From Gemmatimonadota bacterium (GTDB lineage: Bacteria; Latescibacterota; UBA2968): 18,356 nt of DNA. A model generated the notes under the pieces. The model did no database searches, had not been told where the DNA came from, and saw only the letters and a list, made by a program, of their open reading frames with translations. Shown here piece by piece: positions 8,529 through 15,863 of this stretch. Positions within the stretch are counted from its first letter, which is position 1. Every line of letters starts with the position of its first letter. Position numbers and translations under genes: made by a program. The DNA lies in the NCBI GenBank assembly GCA_002714465.1, contig PAXL01000050.1, positions 6,569 to 24,924 of the forward strand, read 5' to 3'.

Positions 8529-10652
8529 ATGCACACATTCTTGAAGGAAAACTGGGGGACGATAGTCGGCCTGATCACGGTCGCTTTCGTCCCTCTCGTC
8601 TTTGTGGACCGCATCAATCGGTTCACGGCGCTGCCGCAGTTGTGGGTTGCCCTGCTGGGAGTTCTATTGGGTTGCGTATGCATATCGGTATTCGGAGCCC
8701 GGCGGAGCACGAAGCCGGTTCTACTGGCTGCTGCTGGTTTTTACTTCCTGCAGGTTGTCTCTGCGATACCGAGCATTTCACCCTCGTTGGGTGTCGTGCC
8801 GATTACAACCGACTTCGTCTACGTCTCATTCCTGCTCCTAGTTGTGACCGGCTTCAGCGAGAGGGATATCGATCGGACGATAACGGCTTCGGCAATCGTC
8901 TGCGGCGGCATTTCGCTGGTTGGTCTTGCGCAGTATTATGAAATAGGTCGGCACTTGATTCCCACGTCCGGTCTTCCCAGCGGCACCCTTGGTCACCGGA
9001 ACATCGGGGCCGCTTATGCGGCCGCCCTTCTGCCCTATATCGTTCTTCGATTCGTCCATTCGGAAAAGAAACTTCAGGATGTCTTGTGGGCAGTCTGTGG
9101 TGCGCTTACCCTTGCATTCGTCATTGCGACGCGGTCAAGGGCGGCCTGGGTTGCACTTCTGGTGGGTGTGGTTGTGGCGGTTGCACTGTGGGTGCGGACT
9201 TTCAGCAGTGAAGGTCGCCAGATTCGCCCAACGAAGGGGATTTCGGCTGCAATCGGATGTGTTCTAGTGGTTTTAGTGGCGATTACGCCCTCCCGCATCG
9301 GGAAAGGCGCGGGAGAAGCGATGTGGGACGAAAAGGCCTCTCTAGGGCAGGCTGTTCAGTCGATTGCCGCGTCAGGAGGGGATAAAGGAAGGCTTATTCT
9401 GTGGGAAACAACGCTGGAGATGATCCAGAATCGGCCGATTCTAGGAGTAGGACCCGGAAACTGGAGAATACACTATCCTCTGTATGCAGAGGGGCGGATT
9501 ATCGATGCTAAGGCCGTCCCTCACAGGCCCCACAACGACCTGCTCTCGATCTGGTCGGAAAGCGGCACCGGTGCCATTGTCCTGTTCCTCGTTGCCCTGT
9601 TTCTAGGGTTCAAGGCAGGACTGCCGAGGATAGTCGGTCCCAATCGGGACCTTCTTGTCTCTGCGATCGCCAGTATCACGATCTGCGTGGTCAGTGGACT
9701 GTTCGGGTTTCCGAAGGAGTTCGTGTCGGCCACGCTACCGCTATGGTTTGGACTTGGTCTCCTGACGGTATACGGTTCGTCATCCGACAGAGCCTTGAAG
9801 AATCGACTGGTTCCGGCTGTTTTTGCGATTCCCGCTTTGGTGGGGCTCTACTTGATAGGGCAACTGGTCGCATCCGATCGCGACGCTCTGAATGCGAGGC
9901 TTGCGCACGCTCGCTCTGACTGGCCTAGTCTGATTGAGGAGACCGATAATACCGGCTGGCTGAGCGCGAATGACGAGACCTATCTGCTCAGAGCTGGTGC
10001 TTTGGAGCAGATTGGCCGCGTGGACGAGGCGCTGGAAGCCTATAAGCGCGGGCTGGATATACACCCGCATTCGACGACGCTCTGGCTTGGACGTGGCGTT
10101 GCTCAACGGTCGCTCGGACAGATCAGCGAGGCACTGACCAGCTTTGAGCAGGCCTTGAGGTTCGACCCGCAGGACGGGAGAGTGCTCAATAACCTCGGCA
10201 CGCTGAGTGCGTCGACGGGGAATCTACCGAGAGCGATCGGTTACCTCGAAAGAGCACTCGAAGCCGAGTCGACACCAGGTGATGTCTACGGGAACCTGAG
10301 CACGACCTACCGCCGTGCAGGGGAGGTCGTCAAAGCGATCGAGACGGCGAGAGAAGGGATGGAGGCCCATACCTCCTCTTCGCTCACGAACGCACTCGGG
10401 AGTGCACTCGCTGCCGCGGGTAGGCACGCCGAGGCTGTCACCGCTTACAACACGGGCTTGTCGATCGATTCAGATCACGTGGCCTTGTGGTATAACCTCG
10501 CTCGATCTCTTGAGGTTCTGGAGCGGCGAGGTGATGCGGTCCGTGCTTACGGTGAGGTGTTGAGACGGATTGGCGAGACGCTTCCTGATCGCCGTTCTTT
10601 TGTGGAAGAACGAATCAGACTGCTGGAGAGGGGGTCTGGTTCGTGGCAATGA
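8529..10652 (+). CDS. O-antigen ligase/polymerase family (Wzy_C) membrane protein with C-terminal TPR repeats
   Basis: The frame is open from 8295, but that upstream part is a shadow of the previous gene. The ATG at 8529 lies one base after its stop, with AGGA (8520-8523) at good spacing, and opens directly into membrane helices; this gives 707 aa. Residues 1-445 hold about 10-12 hydrophobic segments and the family signatures: GTLGHRNIGAAYAA (about 152-165), ATRSRAAW (about 199-206), GRLILWETTLEM with PILGVGPGNWR (about 287-315), and the large periplasmic-loop motif PHRPHNDLLSIW (about 330-341). From about 484 on are five or six TPRs (GRVDEALEAYKRGLDIHP, GQISEALTSFEQALRFDP and others). The superfamily includes WaaL ligases, Wzy polymerases and O-linked oligosaccharyltransferases, which transfer glycans from undecaprenyl diphosphate on the periplasmic side. 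TPR-tailed members may recognise protein acceptors, but which activity this is cannot be read from sequence. A paralog lies at 13497-15863. Confidence 0.85.
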   Translation: MHTFLKENWGTIVGLITVAFVPLVFVDRINRFTALPQLWVALLGVLLGCVCISVFGARRSTKPVLLAAAGFYFLQVVSAIPSISPSLGVVPITTDFVYVSFLLLVVTGFSERDIDRTITASAIVCGGISLVGLAQYYEIGRHLIPTSGLPSGTLGHRNIGAAYAAALLPYIVLRFVHSEKKLQDVLWAVCGALTLAFVIATRSRAAWVALLVGVVVAVALWVRTFSSEGRQIRPTKGISAAIGCVLVVLVAITPSRIGKGAGEAMWDEKASLGQAVQSIAASGGDKGRLILWETTLEMIQNRPILGVGPGNWRIHYPLYAEGRIIDAKAVPHRPHNDLLSIWSESGTGAIVLFLVALFLGFKAGLPRIVGPNRDLLVSAIASITICVVSGLFGFPKEFVSATLPLWFGLGLLTVYGSSSDRALKNRLVPAVFAIPALVGLYLIGQLVASDRDALNARLAHARSDWPSLIEETDNTGWLSANDETYLLRAGALEQIGRVDEALEAYKRGLDIHPHSTTLWLGRGVAQRSLGQISEALTSFEQALRFDPQDGRVLNNLGTLSASTGNLPRAIGYLERALEAESTPGDVYGNLSTTYRRAGEVVKAIETAREGMEAHTSSSLTNALGSALAAAGRHAEAVTAYNTGLSIDSDHVALWYNLARSLEVLERRGDAVRAYGEVLRRIGETLPDRRSFVEERIRLLERGSGSWQ

Positions 10653-10670
10653 TATTGACGCTTATCGTTT

Positions 10671-11555
10671 ATGATGACTATATTCCAAAAATATGGACGG
10701 CGGCTCTGGAAACTGCTTTCAGTAGCGGTTTTCAGTTTTTTCGCCGGCTGCGAAGTCAAGCCGTTCGACGTGATCGCGCCCGAGTTCGAGGCACGATCAG
10801 GGAGCGCCGTGGTATCGGTCGTTGTTCCCAACTTCTCCCGAGGGCTTATCCAGCGCGTGGAGTTGAAGGTCACGTCGGCGGACAAGTCCCGGCTGAGTAC
10901 CGTCACGCGAAACATGAACTTCCCGATCCATGGTGGCCGGCTGTCCGTCGCTCAGGTAACGGAGATCACGATCGGTGTTCGACGGTTTACGGTCCGTGCC
11001 TTTGATACCTCGGGAGCGTTGAGGTTTCGTGGACACTGTGATTCCTCGATCGTACACAATCAGACGTCACTCGTTAGTGTGAATGTCAACCGCATCGGGG
11101 GCGCTGCTGACTTTATTAGCACGGTGAACCTGGCTAGTTTCAAGAATACGAGTCTGGACTCGACAGCAGTCGTGGGTCTGGCTGCTACTTCCGTCTTGGA
11201 TGTGCTCGAAATCGTGCCTGACCCGATTCACCCAAGCCTCGGTCTGCTCCCCATCTTCTCCGTCAGGCTAGGGGATCGGTTCAACGAAGATCTGAACGGT
11301 CTGCTGACCCGGAGGGTCACCGTCCAACAGATCCCGATCGGCACGCGCCAGTTTGTGGCGCACCTGAAGGATCTGGCGAGCAACCAGACGACGGCGCTTG
11401 CCGACACCGTGACCGTGTTTATCGATACGACACGTACGGTCGACGCAGTTTTTAGTCTGGAGCCTGTCGGCGATCCATCAGTCGTACGAGAAATCTTTAC
11501 GCAGGAAACTCTGCCCCGCGATAGTTCGGTCGTTGTCGTAACCCCCGTCTTCTGA
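10671..11555 (+). CDS. Secreted lipoprotein of unknown function with a possible duplicated beta domain
   Basis: The 294-aa product begins at the first of two adjacent ATGs (10671, 10674). It has a basic start, a hydrophobic core and a good lipobox FAGC (Cys27), so it should be a membrane-anchored lipoprotein. I do not recognise the family. The mature part is Val/Thr-rich, predicted mostly beta strand, and appears to contain two similar halves of about 110 aa. Compare ITIGVRRFTVRAFDTSG with IPIGTRQFVAHLKDLASN: each is followed by a strand ending in a Val/Asn- or Thr/Val-rich segment (TSLVSVNVN, RTVDAVFSLEP). This resembles Ig-like or carboxypeptidase-regulatory-type surface modules. No good ribosome site precedes the start. 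It lies 18 bases after the ligase-TPR stop, so reinitiation from that gene is likely. It is probably periplasmic or surface exposed and part of the same assembly locus. Confidence 0.7.
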   Translation: MMTIFQKYGRRLWKLLSVAVFSFFAGCEVKPFDVIAPEFEARSGSAVVSVVVPNFSRGLIQRVELKVTSADKSRLSTVTRNMNFPIHGGRLSVAQVTEITIGVRRFTVRAFDTSGALRFRGHCDSSIVHNQTSLVSVNVNRIGGAADFISTVNLASFKNTSLDSTAVVGLAATSVLDVLEIVPDPIHPSLGLLPIFSVRLGDRFNEDLNGLLTRRVTVQQIPIGTRQFVAHLKDLASNQTTALADTVTVFIDTTRTVDAVFSLEPVGDPSVVREIFTQETLPRDSSVVVVTPVF

Positions 11556-11583
11556 CCGATTCCTCAGTCTTGTCTCCCCACGT

Positions 11584-11590
11584 CAGGAGG
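11584..11590 (+). promoter_or_regulatory. Strong ribosome binding site that fixes a TTG start
   Basis: CAGGAGG contains the full AGGAGG core and ends seven bases before the TTG at 11598. There is no in-frame ATG nearby, so this site decides the start of the HNH gene. It is the best ribosome site within the operon. Confidence 0.7.
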
Positions 11591-11597
11591 GCCCGCT

Positions 11598-12110
11598 TTG
11601 GCCACCAGGAAGACCGCCGGGGAGCAATCTCTTCGAAATCAGTTCTCTTTCGCTTTCTGTTCAAGCCCGGAAACAACCCAGTCGGAACCCGTCAGGATAA
11701 GGTGTTCCCATTGCTGTAAGAAAATGTCGATTCCCCGCTGGTTCGAGAAGGAAGGGCTTGAGCTCCACTTCTGCGACGACCGATGCAAGCGGCGCTGGCG
11801 GGATGACCACCGCGCCGAGGTTCGTCTGAAGGGCCGTCCGGAGCACAGAGGAGGCGACTGGGATCGTATCGCTCGTGGAATTCGAGAGCGTGACGGCTTT
11901 AGATGCCGGTCCTGCGGCGTTAGTGAAGAGTCTCTCGAACGCCAACTGGATGTGCACCACGTCGTCCCTTTTCGGGCCTTCAAATCGGCCGACAGGGCGA
12001 ACAACCCGGACAACCTGATCTCGCTATGCCAATCCTGTCACAAGCAGGCCGAGCAGAAAGGGCGCGAAAATATGCCATTGTTCGGGAAAGGTGAAGCCCC
12101 CTGGCGATAG
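11598..12110 (+). CDS. HNH endonuclease with N-terminal zinc finger
   Basis: The 170-aa product starts at TTG, set by the strong ribosome site seven bases upstream. The N-terminal part has a second metal site, C36-x2-C39 followed by F58-C59-x3-C63 with 19 residues between, the CxxC...FCxxxC spacing of TRASH/MYM-like treble-clef fingers. The C-terminal part is a standard HNH nuclease: C103-x2-C106 (CRSCG), catalytic LDVHHVVPF (H120/H121), NNPDNLISLC with a conserved Asn, and C144-x2-C147-H148 completing the zinc knuckle. HNH proteins cut or nick DNA in restriction, phage-defence, mobile-element and repair settings. It sits inside a cell-surface operon, with the unknown lipoprotein before and the glycosyl-phosphate transferase 14-17 bases after. 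No methylase, integrase or intron structure accompanies it. Its target and purpose are unknown. Confidence 0.88.
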   Translation: MATRKTAGEQSLRNQFSFAFCSSPETTQSEPVRIRCSHCCKKMSIPRWFEKEGLELHFCDDRCKRRWRDDHRAEVRLKGRPEHRGGDWDRIARGIRERDGFRCRSCGVSEESLERQLDVHHVVPFRAFKSADRANNPDNLISLCQSCHKQAEQKGRENMPLFGKGEAPWR

Positions 12111-12124
12111 TCTGTTGAGGCAAT

Positions 12125-13525
12125 TTGTTGCATCGAGCCAATCGAAAAGCCGTTCTGAAGTCGACACTCGCGCTGGGTGATTCCGTTTCTGTGTGCGGAG
12201 CTTTCATGCTCGCCTACTGGCTCCGGTATCACCTGCCGTTCCTGCCACCGCCCCCTCCGGGTGATTTCTGGCTCTATTTCCGGTTCTCGATATTCATCGC
12301 ATTTGCGACCTTCTTGATGCTCTACAACTCCGGTCTCTACCGGCTGGAGCAGCCCTTCTTCGGGGTCGACGAATTCTTCGCGGTCATCAAGGCGGTCACG
12401 CTGTCGCACCTCGTGTCGGCGGCCCTAAGCTTCGCAATCCGAGGACGCATACCTGGCGATCCTCTTGAGACCTACTCGCGTATCGTGCTGGCCCAGTCGT
12501 GGCTGCTATCTATTGTCGCCCTCACGATGTGGCACCTTCTGTTCGACGTGATCCTCGGCGCCTTCAGGCGTCGCGGGTCAGCGCTGACTCACGTGCTGAT
12601 CGTCGGAGGAGATGAGTTCGGGCGGTCCTTCCACGAACTGCTCTCGCAGAATCCCGAGCTGGGATACGCGTCGGAAGGGGTGGTGCGCGAGGATCAGATC
12701 GAGATCCTCGCAGAGAGGTTGGATCGGAGCGACACAGACGAGGTGATGCTCGCATCCCACGAGATGGGCTCGCAGGAGATCTTGTCCGTCATGGCAACCT
12801 GCCAGGAGCGAGCGATCCGATTCAGCATGGTCCCCAACCTGTTCAACGTGCTGACGAGCAGGATTCAGGTCAGAGATATTGCCGGGGTTCCGATTTTCGT
12901 GCTGGACGAGAGGATTTTCCTCCGATCCAGTCGAATCCTGAAACGATCGATTGACCTGTTGATCGGTGGGATCTCCACGTTGCTTGCGTCTCCCGTGATC
13001 CTGATCGTAGGCGTGTTGATCAAGCTTGATTCAAGAGGACCGATCGTTCTCGCCCAGACGCGGATCGGAAAGGGGGCTAGGCCCTTCACCGTCTACAAGT
13101 TTCGCTCTATGAGAGTAGACGCGGAGGCATTGCGAGATTCTCTGGAAGATCTGAACGAGTCCCAGGGGCCGTTGTTCAAGATGCGTCGGGATCCGAGGAT
13201 TACGCGTGTTGGCCGAGTTATACGCAAGCTGAGTATCGACGAGTTGCCTCAGCTGATCAACGTCTTCAAAGGTGAGATGAGTTTGGTCGGTCCGCGGCCC
13301 CCGCTGCCTTCCGAAGTCGATCTGTACGAGTCTTGGCAAAGAAAACGTTTTGAAGTTCTGCCGGGGATCACGGGACTGGCACAGATAAGCGGCCGCAGTG
13401 ATCTCTCATTTGACGAAACACTGCGCTTCGACTTCTTCTACATCGAGAACTGGTCTCCCCTAATGGATGTGAAGATCATGCTCAAGACCCTGCCAGGTGT
13501 CGTACTCGGCCGGGGTGCATACTGA
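12125..13525 (+). CDS. Polyprenyl-phosphate glycosyl-1-phosphate transferase (WbaP/exopolysaccharide type)
   Basis: This enzyme transfers a sugar-1-phosphate from a nucleotide sugar to undecaprenyl phosphate, the first membrane step of O-antigen, capsule or exopolysaccharide synthesis. The start is TTG at 12125 or the adjacent TTG at 12128; GAGG (12117-12120) fits 12128 slightly better. The 466 aa match the long form of the family: four N-terminal membrane helices (about 15-37, 47-70, 88-106, 118-145), a Rossmann-like domain from about 154 (HVLIVGGDEFG), a re-entrant membrane helix with conserved Ser-Pro at 289-290, then the catalytic region YKFRSMR (324-330), KLSIDELPQ with the Asp372-Glu373 dyad, SLVGPRPP (386-393) and GITGLAQISGR (414-424). 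It overlaps the following ligase-TPR gene by up to 29 bases. The sugar (galactose, glucose, or other) cannot be told from sequence. Confidence 0.92.
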   Translation: MLHRANRKAVLKSTLALGDSVSVCGAFMLAYWLRYHLPFLPPPPPGDFWLYFRFSIFIAFATFLMLYNSGLYRLEQPFFGVDEFFAVIKAVTLSHLVSAALSFAIRGRIPGDPLETYSRIVLAQSWLLSIVALTMWHLLFDVILGAFRRRGSALTHVLIVGGDEFGRSFHELLSQNPELGYASEGVVREDQIEILAERLDRSDTDEVMLASHEMGSQEILSVMATCQERAIRFSMVPNLFNVLTSRIQVRDIAGVPIFVLDERIFLRSSRILKRSIDLLIGGISTLLASPVILIVGVLIKLDSRGPIVLAQTRIGKGARPFTVYKFRSMRVDAEALRDSLEDLNESQGPLFKMRRDPRITRVGRVIRKLSIDELPQLINVFKGEMSLVGPRPPLPSEVDLYESWQRKRFEVLPGITGLAQISGRSDLSFDETLRFDFFYIENWSPLMDVKIMLKTLPGVVLGRGAY

Positions 13526-15863
13526 TCTGACGGGTGACGTGACCAACCTTTCCTCACGGACGTTCCACGATCGCGTTGCGGTTGCCGCCGGGCTGACTGC
13601 GATCGGGATCGTCCCGCTTGCTCTTCTCCCTGAATCAGGGTATCACTTCGCGAACCTCCCCAAGCTCGTTATCCTCCTGACGAGTGCCGCAGTCGTTGCG
13701 ATATCGCTCTTTGTTCGTGCCTTGACTGCCCCCGAAGGAATCAACCCGATCCCGTTGCCACTGTTGATGCTTGTCTTCCTATCGGTTCTTCAATGGTCCC
13801 GCGCCCTTTCTCCTTTAGAGGCGAGCATTCTCCTTTTCTGTATGGTTGGTTCGGTTACGATCTCATTCGGGCTCACCACAGCAGGGCAGGATCGCGACCA
13901 AGTTGTCCGTGTGGTCGTGGTCGTGGCCGGCGTCGTGAGCCTGATCGGGGTGTTGGAGACACTCGGGGTTTCGGCAGCGCAGCTTCGTTCGGCAGGGCGG
14001 CCCAGCGCTACGATCGGCTTCAGGAACACGGCAGCTGCCTACGCCGCCGGATGTTTACCCTTTGCCGTCTATCTCGCGACACGACGTTCGGCTCTCGACC
14101 GTCTGTCTGGTGCAATCAGTGCCCCAATCATCATTCTGTTCATTCTATACACGCGAAGTCGGGGCGCTTGGGTCGGGATCAGTCTGGCCGCGATCGTAGC
14201 GGCCGGCTGGTGGCTCTTCGTGGGGGGACGAGGGAGGAAGGCTTTACCGGGCCGATCGGTAGCGATAACGGCTGCGGTCTTAGGAGCGGTCACACTCTTG
14301 GCTACCATGCAGCCCTCCTTCGAGGACACAACGGTTTCCCTGTTGGACGAGAAAAAACAGTCGATCGAGGCTACAGTCTCGTCGTTTACGACACTTGGTG
14401 GTGATCGGGATCGACTGGCAATCTGGAAGCACACGGTCGAGATGATCAGTGCCTATCCGATCGGTGTTGGACTCGGGAACTGGAGTGCCTTCTACCCGGC
14501 GTATGACCGCGGCGGTGTGCTGCACCTGAATTCTTCCCCGAGGAGACCCCACAACGATTTTCTGTGGATTGCCGCTGAACTTGGGATTGCCGGCCTGGGG
14601 CTTTTCCTGGTGATACTCTTCGGACCGGTCTACCGCGCAGTAAGGACTACCGAGGCCCTGCCCGTGGCGGCGGGGTGCGCGGTGGTTGCCGTCGCGGCTC
14701 ACGCATTCTTCAGCTTTCCCCGAGAGCAGTCGGCGCCTTCACTTGTTCTGTGGCTTAGTGTCGCAATTTGCTGTGCCGGTACTTCCGAAAGACGGAGTAT
14801 TCACCCGACCGTGGTCTGGGGTGGTCTGCTGATCCTATGCCTGCTTGGGAGTGTCTACGCGTGGAGGGCGCAGATCTCCGACCTGCACTTCGCGAAAGGA
14901 CTGATCGCTCAGGAGAGGAAAACTCTTGTGAAACAGGAAGCGGAGGCGCAGTCAAGTCTCGACTACGGCCCTGCCGATCACCGGGCATTCCTGCTGATGG
15001 GGGACGCGCTCAAGGAGCGAGGTGCGTTCCGAGAAGCCGTCGACCTCTATGACCGTTATCTGTCAGTACAGCCGCATCTGGGGGCGGTCAAGAATAACCT
15101 AGGTCAGGCGCTGAATGCAATCGGTGATCACTCAAGGGCAGAATCGATCCTGCTCGCCGGAAGAGAGGTGCTACCTGACGATCGTTCGCTGATTCACAAC
15201 CTTGTCGAAGCCTATCGACAGCAGGGGAAGTTCGTTGAAGCTTTGGCACTCTACGACGGCGGTGTGCGTTTCACGGACGAGCACGTCAATCTGGGTTTTT
15301 TGTATGCGGAGATCGATTCCCTCGATAAGGCGGTCGCTCACTACCAGCAGGCGCTCGAATTGGAACCTGAGAGGACACGAGTGATCTACAGCCTCGCTGG
15401 TATCTTCATGCTGCAAGGCCAGTATGGTGAGGCGATCGCGAACTACACGAGGTATATCGAGAGCCATTCACCGAATTCGACCCTTGTCAGGCGCTCCGTC
15501 GCAAGGTTGAGACAGTGTTATACCAGTTGGGCGATCCAGATGCTCGAGGTCGGGAATCCGGATAGGGCGATCGAGCTGCTGCTGAAGCGCGAAACGCTAG
15601 GCGAGATGAGCGCTACGGATGTGCACACCCTGGCAGTCGCCTACGGGCGCATTGGTGCCTATGGAAAGGCGGAGAGCGCAGCGAGGAAGGCGCTAAAGCT
15701 CGACGGATCGATGACGATTGCGAGGCTGACATTGGGGAACGCCTTGTTCGAACAGGATGATCGGGAAGCGTTTGAACATTACAGGAAGTTCAGGGACGAC
15801 TGGAAGGGCGATCCGATCCTTACCCTGCTGGCAGAATCGCGTATGAGGTCTTCCAGCCGCTGA
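13497..15863 (+). CDS. Second O-antigen ligase/polymerase family (Wzy_C) protein with C-terminal TPR repeats
   Basis: This is a paralog of the 8529 gene, with up to 788 aa. The outermost start is GTG at 13497, overlapping the transferase by 29 bases; in-frame GTGs at 13515 and 13539 are alternatives, and 13539 gives an N-terminus nearest in length to the paralog. No ribosome site settles it. About 12 membrane segments occupy residues 25-470, with the superfamily motifs TIGFRNTAAAYAAG (about 171-184), YTRSRGAW (about 217), GGDRDRLAIWKHTVEM and GVGLGNW (about 300-325), and RRPHNDFLWIAAELG (about 349-363). From about 496 to 768 there are six or more TPR-like units (AFREAVDLYDRYLSVQP, LDKAVAHYQQALELEP, YGEAIANYTRYIESH and others). 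It should move lipid-linked glycans at the periplasmic face of the inner membrane. Placed directly after the initiating transferase, it could be the polymerase, with the other paralog the ligase, or the reverse. Its stop abuts the stop of the convergent HD gene. Confidence 0.85.
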   Translation: MSYSAGVHTDLTGDVTNLSSRTFHDRVAVAAGLTAIGIVPLALLPESGYHFANLPKLVILLTSAAVVAISLFVRALTAPEGINPIPLPLLMLVFLSVLQWSRALSPLEASILLFCMVGSVTISFGLTTAGQDRDQVVRVVVVVAGVVSLIGVLETLGVSAAQLRSAGRPSATIGFRNTAAAYAAGCLPFAVYLATRRSALDRLSGAISAPIIILFILYTRSRGAWVGISLAAIVAAGWWLFVGGRGRKALPGRSVAITAAVLGAVTLLATMQPSFEDTTVSLLDEKKQSIEATVSSFTTLGGDRDRLAIWKHTVEMISAYPIGVGLGNWSAFYPAYDRGGVLHLNSSPRRPHNDFLWIAAELGIAGLGLFLVILFGPVYRAVRTTEALPVAAGCAVVAVAAHAFFSFPREQSAPSLVLWLSVAICCAGTSERRSIHPTVVWGGLLILCLLGSVYAWRAQISDLHFAKGLIAQERKTLVKQEAEAQSSLDYGPADHRAFLLMGDALKERGAFREAVDLYDRYLSVQPHLGAVKNNLGQALNAIGDHSRAESILLAGREVLPDDRSLIHNLVEAYRQQGKFVEALALYDGGVRFTDEHVNLGFLYAEIDSLDKAVAHYQQALELEPERTRVIYSLAGIFMLQGQYGEAIANYTRYIESHSPNSTLVRRSVARLRQCYTSWAIQMLEVGNPDRAIELLLKRETLGEMSATDVHTLAVAYGRIGAYGKAESAARKALKLDGSMTIARLTLGNALFEQDDREAFEHYRKFRDDWKGDPILTLLAESRMRSSSR

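Noticed and set aside
11639..12013. Minus-strand frames opposite the HNH gene
   Set aside because: The plus strand has a complete zinc-knuckle HNH core and a strong ribosome site; the minus-strand products are Ser/Arg-rich shadows.
11598..12110. HNH gene as part of a CRISPR, intron or restriction system
   Set aside because: No CRISPR repeats, intron-like structure, methylase or specificity gene is present in the window.
13912..13940. Short GTGGTCGTGGTCGTGG tract as a possible repeat element
   Set aside because: It encodes a Val-rich membrane helix of the second ligase and is explained by codon choice.
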